Shown here in pieces: positions 41,498-50,310 of a stretch of 64,000 nt of DNA. The DNA is from an uncultured Clostridia bacterium. Its GTDB lineage: Bacteria; Bacillota; Clostridia; Christensenellales; Borkfalkiaceae. The notes under the pieces are model-generated. The model did not search any database. It saw only the letters and a program-made list of their open reading frames with translations, and was not told the DNA's origin. Made by a program: the position numbers and the translations under genes. Location of the stretch: contig CANROE010000003.1 in assembly GCA_947632195.1 (NCBI GenBank), positions 60,913 to 124,912 of the forward strand, given 5' to 3'. The first letter of the stretch is position 1, and each line of letters begins with the position of its first letter.

Positions 41498-42916
41498 ATG
41501 ACATCGATTTCTTTCCCTCTTCTCGAACAGGGGTTTTACGTCAATCTGAATTGGCTGGGACAGCTCGTCCGGCTCATCATCGACGGCGTCGGAATTGTCG
41601 GCGTCGGCGTCATTGTGTTTGCCCTCATTCTGAAAGCGATCACGACCCCGTTCGACATTTACCAGCGCGTAAAAATGCGCAAACAGAACCTCATCATGGA
41701 GCAGATGAAGCCCGAACTCGAAAAGCTTCAAAAGCAGTATGCCAACGACAAGCAGACGTACAGCATGAAGATGCTCGAATTGCAGAAAAAGAACGGTTAC
41801 AGCATGCTCGGCGCCTGCCTTCCCATGATCATCTCCTTCGTCATCCTCATCATCGCGATTACGGCCTTCCAATCGTATGCCCAGTACGCCAACCTCTCCA
41901 TGTACGAGAGAATGGCGGAGGGCTATAATGCCGCCGTACTCGAATACGCCGTGGACGGCAAGGATTACCATTTCCTCAAAGAGGGAGAAGAGGAAAACGA
42001 GCTCGTCATCACCATGGAAAAATTCACGGACACGGACGCCGAGGGACGCCCCTCCTTTACCGAGGACGGGATCGTCTATTCCTTGGTGGACGGCACGGAC
42101 GGCATCCGCCGCATGCAGGTAGAGAGCACGGAGAAAGAGACCTATCTCTTTTACCGTTACAGCCTCTCCACTGCGGACACGGGACGCAGCTATTCCATCA
42201 ATAAGGACAAGCTGAAACAAAATGCCGAAATTTGGGCAAAGGTGCAGGAGAAAGTCTCCGCAGGCGAGACCGAGGATACCGCCTGCCTGCAATATTTTCA
42301 GGAGATCGGCTCGGCAGCGTCCGCGAACGTCTTTCGCAAGGACCATAACCCCGGCTTTTTGTGGGTGAAAAACGTTTGGTATCCCGACGTCAGCTACAAC
42401 CACCCCATCCAGGAATATTCGGCCTTCACCAAGACATTCAGTTCGGGTATCCGCACGGAGGGAAGAGAGGACGAGAGAAGTATCGGACAAGTCATCTCCG
42501 AGCCGGATTACAACATTCTCACCGCCGATCTTGCGGAGGAGAAGGAACAGCCCAACGGTTACTTTATTATGATCATCATCTCGATCGGACTCATGCTTTT
42601 GTCGCAGTTCGTCATGATGAAGAGCAGTAAGGCCACCAACCAGTATCAAACCGTGGACGGGCAAGGCGCGCGGACGCAGAAGATCATGATGGTGATGATG
42701 CCCATCATGTTCGCCGTGTTCGGCTTTTTGTGGAGCGCCGCGTTCACGATCTATAACGTCATCAGCAGCTTTATTTCCATCGTCGTTACCCTGCTCACGA
42801 ACCTCATCATCGGCAGGATCTTCAATAAAAAGGAAGAAGAGGCGCTCAAAGAACGCTACACCCGCAGCGCCCCCAAGAAGGGCGGGAGCGGCAAGGACGC
42901 AAAGAAGAAAAAATAA
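41498..42916 (+). CDS. yidC: YidC/Oxa1 membrane protein insertase with large extra domain
   Basis: A 472-residue insertase. Family parts are recognisable: the first helix (GIVGVGVIVFALILKAITTPFDIYQRVKMRKQNLIMEQMKPELEKLQKQY), the second (LGACLPMIISFVILIIAITAF), and the last helices (NGYFIMIIISIGLMLL, KIMMVMMPIMFAVFGFLWSAAFTIYNVISSF), with a basic C-terminal tail. About 215 residues (roughly 130-345), hydrophilic and acidic, are inserted between helices where Gram-positive YidC/SpoIIIJ normally has a short loop. An ATG at 41498 or a TTG at 41486 overlapping the yidD stop may be the start; neither has a clear ribosome site. Confidence 0.93.
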   Translation: MTSISFPLLEQGFYVNLNWLGQLVRLIIDGVGIVGVGVIVFALILKAITTPFDIYQRVKMRKQNLIMEQMKPELEKLQKQYANDKQTYSMKMLELQKKNGYSMLGACLPMIISFVILIIAITAFQSYAQYANLSMYERMAEGYNAAVLEYAVDGKDYHFLKEGEEENELVITMEKFTDTDAEGRPSFTEDGIVYSLVDGTDGIRRMQVESTEKETYLFYRYSLSTADTGRSYSINKDKLKQNAEIWAKVQEKVSAGETEDTACLQYFQEIGSAASANVFRKDHNPGFLWVKNVWYPDVSYNHPIQEYSAFTKTFSSGIRTEGREDERSIGQVISEPDYNILTADLAEEKEQPNGYFIMIIISIGLMLLSQFVMMKSSKATNQYQTVDGQGARTQKIMMVMMPIMFAVFGFLWSAAFTIYNVISSFISIVVTLLTNLIIGRIFNKKEEEALKERYTRSAPKKGGSGKDAKKKK

Positions 42917-42940
42917 TTCTCATGTTGGAAGGTTAAGTAT

Positions 42941-43882
42941 ATGGAAGAGAATCAGGTATTCAGCGGAAAGACGGTGGAGGAAGCCGTCGCGGAGGGACTG
43001 AAAGTTCTCGGCGTCACGCGCGAGGAAGTAAACGTGGAAGTCCTCGAAGAAGGCAGAAAAAAGTTGTTCGGATCGGTGCCCGCACAGGTAAAATTGACGT
43101 TGATCCCCAAGCAGTCGGACGGCGAGCGCGCAGTTGCGTTCCTCGAAGGGCTCTTTGAATTGCTCGACGTGGACGCGGTGCCCACGCTGCGCGAAGAGGA
43201 CGAACGGATCGTGGTCGATCTTACGACGGAGGAGTCGGGCAAAGGGCTCATCGGACGTCGGGGAGAGATGATCGACGCCATCCAGACCCTTGCGGGCGCG
43301 GTGGCGAATATGGGCAGGAGAGATTATAAGCGGGTGGTCGTGGATTGCGGCAACTACCGCGAGGACCGCGAAGAGACGCTCCGCCACGTTGCCGAAAAAC
43401 TTGCGGCAAAAGCGGTGCGCCTTGGGAAGAAAGTCCGCCTTGAACCCATGAACCCCTATGAGCGCAGGATCATCCATTCCGCCCTCATGGACAATCCCGA
43501 CGTGACGACAAGGAGCGAGGGCAAGGAACCGGCACGGTTTGTCGTCATCATTCCCAACAATCTCAAACCCTACGAAAAGCGGGACCGTTACGGGAAACCG
43601 AGCGGCAGATACGGCGACAGGAAGGGCGGCAAAGACGGCAGATACGGGGAGAGAAAGAACGACAGGTACGGCGAGAGAAAGCCCTATCCCAAGCGCGAAC
43701 TTCCCGCAGAAGGCACGCCGCAGTCCTCGGGAACAAGCCTTTCAAGGGGCGGAAGCGGCTACAAAAAGGGCGGTTTCAGCGGATTTTTCGGGACCTATCT
43801 CGGCAATTCCCGCGACAGTGAACCCGCCGCAACGGAAGAACCGCAGACGCCCGACGAACCCGCTACGACGGACGAAGAATAA
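42941..43882 (+). CDS. khpB: RNA-binding protein KhpB (Jag)
   Basis: A 313-residue protein with Jag-N (1-55; FSGKTVEEAVAEGLKVLGVTREEVNVEVLEEGRKKLFG), a KH domain (about 85-125; GLIGRRGEMIDAIQTLAGAVAN), and an R3H domain (about 150-200; MNPYERRIIHSALMDNPDVTTRSEGKEPARFVVI). A long, probably disordered tail has repeated GRYGDRK/RYGERK units and an acidic end. KhpB binds RNA with KhpA and affects cell division and sporulation regulators in Firmicutes. The RGG-like tail is longer than usual. It is last gene of the rpmH cluster and ends at two stacked hairpins. Confidence 0.93.
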   Translation: MEENQVFSGKTVEEAVAEGLKVLGVTREEVNVEVLEEGRKKLFGSVPAQVKLTLIPKQSDGERAVAFLEGLFELLDVDAVPTLREEDERIVVDLTTEESGKGLIGRRGEMIDAIQTLAGAVANMGRRDYKRVVVDCGNYREDREETLRHVAEKLAAKAVRLGKKVRLEPMNPYERRIIHSALMDNPDVTTRSEGKEPARFVVIIPNNLKPYEKRDRYGKPSGRYGDRKGGKDGRYGERKNDRYGERKPYPKRELPAEGTPQSSGTSLSRGGSGYKKGGFSGFFGTYLGNSRDSEPAATEEPQTPDEPATTDEE

Positions 43883-43900
43883 TCAAAATGACAGAAAAAT

Positions 43901-43922
43901 GCCCCTTTCGAGGGGCGTTTTA
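43901..43922 (+). terminator. khpB operon terminator
   Basis: Stem GCCCCT-TTCG-AGGGGC (43901-43916) followed by GTTTTA. Confidence 0.75.
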
Positions 43923-43946
43923 CGATTTGTTTTTCGATTATAGTAA

Positions 43947-43985
43947 GGCGGCGCCTGCGGACTTGTCCGCAGGCGCCGCCCTTTT
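43947..43985. terminator. Second, larger terminator hairpin
   Basis: A perfect 16-bp stem (43947-43962 with 43965-43980), loop TT, followed by CTTTTC on the plus strand and TTACT on the minus strand. It serves the convergent ends of khpB and the small minus-strand gene. Confidence 0.8.
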
Positions 43986-43994
43986 CTGCGGTTG

Positions 43995-44225
43995 TTAGTT
44001 GTTTTTCAGCCATTCCTGTGCCTTGGCCTTCGAGAAAGCGGTGATGCTTTCTTTTTTATACGGGGAGGTTTCCCCACCGTTCGTATAAAGGAAGTAATCG
44101 CCGTCCGGAGTCAGGAACATCGTCATTTCATAACCTGCGGGATCGCCGTAGTAGCTGAACGTCACTTTTTTGACGACGGAGGCCGTGGCGGTGTCGTAGG
44201 TCTTTGTTTTCATTGTCTTGACCAT
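43995..44225 (-). CDS. Small hypothetical protein
   Basis: A 76-residue protein of unknown function: MVKTMKTKTYDTATASVVKK, beta-type segments VTFSYYGDPAGYEMTMFLTPDGDYFLYTNGGE, then a helical end KESITAFSKAKAQEWLKNN. GGAGAAAAAAGA precedes the ATG; MKTKTYD four codons later is an alternative. There is no signal peptide. The composition is ordinary and the gene is flanked by its own terminator, so it is likely real. Confidence 0.65.
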   Translation of the reverse strand: MVKTMKTKTYDTATASVVKKVTFSYYGDPAGYEMTMFLTPDGDYFLYTNGGETSPYKKESITAFSKAKAQEWLKNN

Positions 44226-44318
44226 TCTTTTTTCTCCTTTTTTCTTTTATTCTATAATTTTTTTAAATTTTCGTCAAATAGAATTCGGTAATTTTATAAA
44301 TTGAAAAAAAATGGTAAA

Positions 44319-44885
44319 TTATACCGCAAATTGTGATTTTGTATCTGTCTTTCCGCCGCAGTCGCCGAGAAAGCAAGCGAGCGCGCCCGCGATCCGCTCC
44401 GCCATGCTGTACACAAGGTGCAGACGGGTCAGATTCAACATCGAATAGGAAAATCCCGCCCGTTCCCCCACGATCCCGAGCACGGAAATATCCCCTATCA
44501 CCCCTAAACGTTTGTTTGCTCCCGAACCGGGGCGGAGCGGACTGTCGGAGAGTTTAATGAGCCCGAGTTCGGAGCTCTCCCCTACCGCCGCGTCGACGGC
44601 GATGACTTTGGAGAAGGGATGGGTTTCCTGCAAAAAACGTTTGAGATATTTGATCTCTTTTGCGGTCACGGGTGAGCGCAGTGTACCGTAGACATAGGCA
44701 TGCCCGCTCTCCTTTGCATGGCGCAACATCGTGCCCGCGATCGGACCGAGACTGTCCCCGATCGCCAGGTCGCTGCCGATACAGAGAATGACAGGAGGAT
44801 GTTCAAGGCGGCCGAGCAGCCGTCTGAGGGCGAGCTGTATGCCCGTTTCCGCCATCGTATTGCAAACATGAAAGGCAAATTCCAT
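44319..44885 (-). CDS. yyaC: Spore protease-like protein YyaC (DUF1256)
   Basis: A 188-residue YyaC. The N-terminal ILCIGSDLAIGDSLGPIAGTML, KVIAVDAAVGESSELGLIKLSDSPLRPGSGANKRLGVIGDISVLGIV and SMLNLTRLHLVYSMAERIAGAL match the family, a relative of the germination protease Gpr. In Bacillus yyaC also lies next to the origin, near parB. Its presence supports spore formation. GGGG precedes the ATG. It is oriented against the neighbouring genes, as one of few minus-strand genes right of the origin. Confidence 0.88.
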   Translation of the reverse strand: MEFAFHVCNTMAETGIQLALRRLLGRLEHPPVILCIGSDLAIGDSLGPIAGTMLRHAKESGHAYVYGTLRSPVTAKEIKYLKRFLQETHPFSKVIAVDAAVGESSELGLIKLSDSPLRPGSGANKRLGVIGDISVLGIVGERAGFSYSMLNLTRLHLVYSMAERIAGALACFLGDCGGKTDTKSQFAV

Positions 44886-45010
44886 TGTGTTTCCCCTTTT
44901 TTTGCGATAAGTATCTCCAAAAGAAACTTTTTTATACCGCGTTGAAAAAAACGCGACAAAGGTATAAAAAGGTGGTATAATAGAAATAGTTAATTGTTCG
45001 GAGGTTACCC

Positions 45011-45772
45011 TTGATCGATTTGTTACTCGCGTCGTCAGGCTGGGTTGTCGATCTGATGTTCTTTCTGATCCTCATTCTCGGTACGGCGCTCGGAGCATAC
45101 AGAGGATTTGTCGCGGGGGTCTGCAAACTTGCGGGACGCATTGTCTCCATCATCTTCGCCGTCGTCTTCTGTATCTCCTTTGCGAACTTTTTGGAGACTT
45201 GTTTCCACATGACTTCCGCGATCGCGGACGGAATCGCGAGTTCCATTGCGAAAAATGAACTCTACGCACAGGCGCTGCCGGCGGATATTGTCGGCGCAGA
45301 ACTTGAAAGTTTCCTCGGCGGCATGCAACTCAACGGGATCGCCGCGTGGCTGATCAAGCGCTCCTTTGCAAGCGTTGCGCTCATTCCCGCAGGAACAACG
45401 CCCGCGATGATGCTCGGCAGCATTCTTGCTAAGTGGATCTCCGTCGTGATCGCCTTCGTGTTGCTCATTCTGATTGTGCGCCTCGGTGCGTGGGGCCTTA
45501 CCAAAGCATTTGGCGCATTGAAAAATGCGCTTGCGCCCCTTAGAGTGGTCGACCAGGTGCTTGGCGCAGTCCTGGGACTTGCAAAAGCGCTGTTTTGGGT
45601 GTTTGTGATTCTACTCGTATGTAACTGGCTGCCCTTCGAGGGTTTGCAAAACTTTATTTCGTCGAGCACGATCGTAGGCAAGATTTATGTGAGTGATTGG
45701 TTCCAAAGCGCAACGAGCTATGCGATTTCGGGTAAGTGGTTTGATGAATATGTGAAAGGTTGGCTAAGTTAA
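45011..45772 (+). CDS. CvpA-family membrane protein
   Basis: A 253-residue membrane protein with about four to five hydrophobic segments: WVVDLMFFLILILGTALGAYRGFVAG, ACKLAGRIVSIIFAVVFCISFANFL-type helix, KWISVVIAFVLLILIVRLGAWGL, VLGALLGLAKALFWVFVILLVCNWLPF-type helix. The G-Y-R-G-F motif after helix 1 is typical of CvpA proteins, linked to colicin V production and envelope stress. The start is TTG 45011 with GGAGG 6 nt upstream. An extended -10 (TGGTATAAT, about 44970-44978) lies upstream. Confidence 0.82.
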   Translation: MIDLLLASSGWVVDLMFFLILILGTALGAYRGFVAGVCKLAGRIVSIIFAVVFCISFANFLETCFHMTSAIADGIASSIAKNELYAQALPADIVGAELESFLGGMQLNGIAAWLIKRSFASVALIPAGTTPAMMLGSILAKWISVVIAFVLLILIVRLGAWGLTKAFGALKNALAPLRVVDQVLGAVLGLAKALFWVFVILLVCNWLPFEGLQNFISSSTIVGKIYVSDWFQSATSYAISGKWFDEYVKGWLS

Positions 45773-45847
45773 ATCTGTCAGACGGGCGGGGAAACCCGCC
45801 TGTTTTTTTGTACTTTTTCCGCGCATCGGCAATATTTTAGCACTAGA

Positions 45848-45863
45848 TGTTTCACGTGAAACA
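45848..45863. promoter_or_regulatory. parS site 1 (exact consensus)
   Basis: TGTTTCACGTGAAACA, the exact 16-bp ParB-binding parS consensus, in the non-coding gap between the CvpA-like gene and ftsH. Confidence 0.95.
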
Positions 45864-45891
45864 CGGCAAAAACTGCCATTTTGACTTGGGT

Positions 45892-45907
45892 AGTTTCACA
45901 TGAAACA
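45892..45907. promoter_or_regulatory. parS site 2 (variant)
   Basis: AGTTTCACATGAAACA, two bases from the parS consensus, 44 bp after site 1 (start to start). Confidence 0.85.
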
Positions 45908-45949
45908 TTTTTTGAGGTGTTTTCGGGATACGCATAACAAAATACAGGT

Positions 45950-45965
45950 TGTTTCACATGAAACA
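45950..45965. promoter_or_regulatory. parS site 3
   Basis: TGTTTCACATGAAACA, one base from the parS consensus, 58 bp after site 2. All three sites lie about 6.5 kb from the candidate origin and 2-4 kb from parA and parB. Confidence 0.92.
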
Positions 45966-46029
45966 TTCCTCTCTTTTGCGAAAAATGCGTGATAATTTTG
46001 AAAATAAGGAAAGAATTGCCATCATTTAC

Positions 46030-46058
46030 TTGCAATTCCAAGAAAACTGTGGTACAAT
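46030..46058 (+). promoter_or_regulatory. ftsH promoter
   Basis: TTGCAA (46030-46035), a 17-bp spacer, extended -10 TGGTACAAT (box 46053-46058). It lies 65 bp after parS site 3. Confidence 0.75.
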
Positions 46059-46119
46059 AATGCAGTAATTCGGCCAAACTGTTGGCGTATTATAAATACA
46101 TTCATATAAGGAGCAGAAT

Positions 46120-48090
46120 TTGAGCAAGACATTTAAAATAGTCCTCTCGGTGATTCTTGTGCTTGTTTTGGGCGTCGGTATCTACTTTACGCTGTCGACG
46201 CTCATGAAAAACAGCAAAAAAATAGAATCTTCGGAGTTTGAGATTCTCGCTATGGGCGAAGAATTGCCGGAGAATAGTCCGAACAAGGACAAAGATGCGG
46301 GTAAACCGATCGTAAAAGTCTATGTGGACAATTACACCGTATATGGCTATACGGACGTAAATGCCAGACAGTATGCGTTCTGGGCCAATTTTGCAAGTTT
46401 GTACAACGCAGACGGCAAATTGATCCTTGATAAATGGGTCGCAGAAGGAACAGTCGTTTCCTATGACTATTCCGACCCGAACGCGGGTGCGGGCTGGGGC
46501 AACTTTATCTATATTGCCGTGCTTGTCGTCGGCATTGTTGCGTTCTTCCTCGTTTTGCGGGCGACCAGCGGCGGTGGCGGCAAGGTGATGAACTTCGGCA
46601 AGACAAAGGCGAAAGTCTCTACTAACCTCAAAGTCCGTTTCTCCGATGTGGCGGGAGCCGAGGAGGAGAAACAGGAGCTTGCAGAAGTCGTGGAGTTCTT
46701 GAAAAGTCCCAAGAAGTTTGCGGATCTCGGAGCGAGGATCCCCAAGGGCGTGTTGCTCGTCGGGCCTCCCGGAACGGGCAAGACGTTGTTTGCAAAGGCC
46801 GTGGCGGGCGAGGCGGGCGTGCCGTTCTTCTCGGTGAGTGGCTCCGACTTTGTGGAGATGTACGTCGGCGTGGGTGCCTCGCGTGTGCGTGACCTATTCG
46901 ATCTTGCCAAGCGGAACCAGCCGTGTATTATCTTCATCGATGAGATCGATGCCGTCGGCCGTCAGCGTGGAGCGGGCCTCGGCGGGGGACACGACGAACG
47001 GGAACAGACCCTCAACCAGATCCTCGTTCAGATGGACGGTTTCGATTCCAACGAGGGCGTCATCGTAATGGCGGCAACCAACCGTGCCGATATTCTCGAC
47101 AGTGCCCTTCTCCGTCCCGGCCGCTTTGACAGGCAAATATATGTTCACATGCCAGATGTTAAGGGGCGTGAACAAATTCTCAAAGTGCATGCCCGCAACA
47201 AGCCCCTGGCGCCCGACGTCAATTTTAAGACGATCGCGCGCATGACGAGCGGATTCTCCGGTGCAGATTTGGCAAATTTATTGAATGAGGCTGCCATTCT
47301 TGCGGCGCGTGCGGGCAAGAAGATGATCGGAAACCTCGAACTTTACGAGGGGATCAACAAGGTCATCATGGGGCCGCAGAAAAAGAGCCGCGTCGTGACA
47401 GAGGCGGAGAAAAAGACGACCGCCTATCACGAGGCGGGGCATGCCGTGCTTGCAAAGCTGTGCGAGCACAACGACAACGTGCAGGAAGTCTCCATCATTC
47501 CCAGAGGCATGGCGGGCGGCTACACGCTCACCCGTCCCGAGAACGACGACGACCGCTACACGGTGAACAAGCTCAATGACTTTATCTGTATGGCGCTGGG
47601 CGGCAGGGTCGCCGAGGAGATCGTCATACAGGACATTTCCGCAGGCGCGTCCAACGATATTCAAAAGGTAACGCAAATGGCGCGGAAGATGGTCACGGAG
47701 TGGGGCATGAGCGAACGTCTCGGACCCATCGCCTACACGAGCGACGGCCCCGTGTTCCTCGGCCGCGACTTCGAGGAGCGCAACACTTACAGCGAAGAGA
47801 CGGCGGGGATCATCGATGAAGAGGTCAAGCGCATTGTCTCCGCCGCGTACGAGCGCGCCAAAAAGTTGCTCACCGAAAACAGGAGCATTCTCGACAACAT
47901 GTCCCGCGTTTTGGTGGAGCGGGAGACGATCTACACCGAAGAGGTGGATATGCTCATGAAGGGCGCAAGCTGGGAGGAAGTCTTGAAGTATATGGAAGAT
48001 CACGACAAGGACGCTCCCGACGATCCCTTCGGTGCAAAGGAGCACCCCGAAGAGCATACCGAGGAGCCGAAACAGGGCGACGCGGAGTAA
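46120..48090 (+). CDS. ftsH: ATP-dependent zinc metalloprotease FtsH
   Basis: A 656-residue membrane AAA+ protease that degrades misfolded membrane proteins and regulators. It has two membrane helices (about 8-28 and 128-148), an AAA+ module with Walker A GPPGTGKT near residue 213 and Walker [12 protein letters not shown], the SRH region, and the zinc site HEAGH near residue 437. The C-terminal tail is acidic ([13 protein letters not shown]). It starts at TTG 46120 with AAGGAG upstream. It lies between the parS cluster and parA-parB, an unusual insertion in the segregation locus. Confidence 0.97.
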   Translation: MSKTFKIVLSVILVLVLGVGIYFTLSTLMKNSKKIESSEFEILAMGEELPENSPNKDKDAGKPIVKVYVDNYTVYGYTDVNARQYAFWANFASLYNADGKLILDKWVAEGTVVSYDYSDPNAGAGWGNFIYIAVLVVGIVAFFLVLRATSGGGGKVMNFGKTKAKVSTNLKVRFSDVAGAEEEKQELAEVVEFLKSPKKFADLGARIPKGVLLVGPPGTGKTLFAKAVAGEAGVPFFSVSGSDFVEMYVGVGASRVRDLFDLAKRNQPCIIFIDEIDAVGRQRGAGLGGGHDEREQTLNQILVQMDGFDSNEGVIVMAATNRADILDSALLRPGRFDRQIYVHMPDVKGREQILKVHARNKPLAPDVNFKTIARMTSGFSGADLANLLNEAAILAARAGKKMIGNLELYEGINKVIMGPQKKSRVVTEAEKKTTAYHEAGHAVLAKLCEHNDNVQEVSIIPRGMAGGYTLTRPENDDDRYTVNKLNDFICMALGGRVAEEIVIQDISAGASNDIQKVTQMARKMVTEWGMSERLGPIAYTSDGPVFLGRDFEERNTYSEETAGIIDEEVKRIVSAAYERAKKLLTENRSILDNMSRVLVERETIYTEEVDMLMKGASWEEVLKYMEDHDKDAPDDPFGAKEHPEEHTEEPKQGDAE

Positions 48091-48123
48091 GTTTTTACGG
48101 GAGAATATCTAAGAGGTGACAGT

Positions 48124-48897
<774 letters not shown>

Positions 48898-48898
48898 G

Positions 48899-49786
48899 AT
48901 GGCAAAGGGCTTAGGAAGAGGGCTTTCCGCGCTGTTCAGCGACACGGAGGAGGCCTATGAAAACGCGACCGAGGGCTTGACGGGCGGAGCGACGGAGCTC
49001 TCCCTCGGGGATATTTATCCCAACCCCGACCAACCGCGCAAGGAGTTTGACGAAGGCGCTCTCCTCGACCTCACCAATTCCATCAGGGAACACGGCGTCA
49101 TCAGCCCCATCGTGGTGAATAAAAACCCCGACGGCACTTACATGATCATCGCGGGCGAACGCAGATACCGTGCGGCAAAGAATGCGGGCCTTGCCACCAT
49201 TCCCGCCGTGATAAAGGAGCTCGACCAGCGCGAAATACAGGAAATTTCCCTCATCGAGAACTTGCAGCGGGAGGACCTGAACCCCATCGAAGCTGCATAC
49301 GGTATGAAAAAACTCATGGAGGAGTACAGCCTCACGCAGGAAGTTCTTGCAGAGCGTTTGGGCAAGTCCCGCCCCGCCATTGCCAATACGTTGCGACTTT
49401 TGACGCTGTCCGACGAGGTGATCGCCCTCGTGCGGGAGGGGAAACTCTCCTCGGGGCATGCGCGCACGCTCGTGCCCGTTCCCAAGGAGGAACAATCGGC
49501 GCTCGCCGCGCAGTGCGTGAAGGAGGGCTGGTCGGTGCGCGAAGCGGAGCGGGCCGTGAAACAGTTTCTGAACCCGCCCGAGGTGCTTAGCCGCCAAAAG
49601 GAGGCGAAAAACGCGCTCGCCAACGCCGAACTCAAACACTTCGTGGAGCGGCTGAGGACGACCTTCCAAACAAAAGTTTCCCTCATCGGCACCGAGAAGA
49701 AGGGCAGGATCTACATCGATTACTACTCCCGCGACGATCTCGACCGTATCTGCGAACTTTTGGATATTCTCGACCGCCAGGAGTGA
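48899..49786 (+). CDS. parB: Chromosome-partitioning protein ParB (Spo0J)
   Basis: A 295-residue ParB CTPase. The N-terminal domain has IYPNPDQPRKEFDEGALLDLTNSIREHGVISPIVV and the CTP-binding GERRYRAAKNAGLATIPAV (about 83-100) with EISLIENLQREDLNPIEAA. The central HTH that reads parS is TQEVLAERLGKSRPAIANTLRLLTLSDEV. The C-terminal dimer domain ends the protein. GGAGGAGAATAAG precedes the ATG. Its sites are the three parS sequences at 45.85-45.97 kb. Confidence 0.96.
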   Translation: MAKGLGRGLSALFSDTEEAYENATEGLTGGATELSLGDIYPNPDQPRKEFDEGALLDLTNSIREHGVISPIVVNKNPDGTYMIIAGERRYRAAKNAGLATIPAVIKELDQREIQEISLIENLQREDLNPIEAAYGMKKLMEEYSLTQEVLAERLGKSRPAIANTLRLLTLSDEVIALVREGKLSSGHARTLVPVPKEEQSALAAQCVKEGWSVREAERAVKQFLNPPEVLSRQKEAKNALANAELKHFVERLRTTFQTKVSLIGTEKKGRIYIDYYSRDDLDRICELLDILDRQE

Positions 49787-49817
49787 CGTGTAGAGTGACG
49801 CGCGGAGTGACGCACAG
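49782..49817 (+). repeat. 12-bp tandem repeat (x3) across the parB stop codon
   Basis: AGTGACGTGTAG, AGTGACGCGCGG, AGTGACGCACAG in tandem. The first copy contains the parB stop codon. A GGCGCGCC-type palindrome follows. Confidence 0.7.
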
Positions 49818-49987
49818 AGCGGCGCGCCGCCGGAATTCACTATATCTTGTGTTTTCGCGGGAGGGGTTTCCCCGTCTTGCCACAACATTTTGAAGAAAAA
49901 AGAGCGAAAAATCGCATTTCTTGGTGAAAATATCCAAAAAAAAGCAAAAAAAAGGTAAAAGTTTCACAAAAAATTTTCCAAATAGTC

Positions 49988-50016
49988 TTGACAAACCCTT
50001 TCGAGTGTGATATATT
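49988..50016 (+). promoter_or_regulatory. Promoter of the carbohydrate ABC locus
   Basis: TTGACA (49988-49993), a 17-bp spacer, TATATT (50011-50016). It gives a leader of about 288 nt before the binding-protein ATG at 50311. The 49818-49987 stretch is AT-rich with A-runs and holds no gene. Confidence 0.8.
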
Positions 50017-50022
50017 TGCGTT

Positions 50023-50310
50023 AGTGTTGAAATGACGATAGGGGGGAAGTCATGATGCAGAAAGACGTTCGTTAATCTTTTTTTGCTACTTTTTTTGCGG
50101 TCCGCACTGCGGCAACGGCAAGAAAAGAGCGGAGGAGAGCAACGGACGTCTTTCTGTATTCGGCAGACCGAAAAACGGCATTATCGCGCTTTTTCTCCTG
50201 CTTTGCGCCCAAGGCAAACGAACGCCAACCCCCAAACGGCGGGAAGTTGCCAACGGCAAGAGGAAGGAGAAGGGGGGCGGACACGAGATTCTATTATAAG
50301 AGGTAAAGGA
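50023..50310 (+). promoter_or_regulatory. Long structured 5' leader of binding-protein mRNA
   Basis: CAGAAAGACGTTCGTT (50058-50073) pairs over 16 bp (one G.U) with AACGGACGTCTTTCTG (50141-50156), enclosing two T-runs and a GCGG/CCGC hairpin. An AACGGCAAGA-(A/G)-rich motif occurs twice (about 50114 and 50250), the second near the ribosome site. There is no match to a riboswitch I know. It could be an RNA sensor, an attenuator, or a stability element for a highly expressed lipoprotein. Confidence 0.5.
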
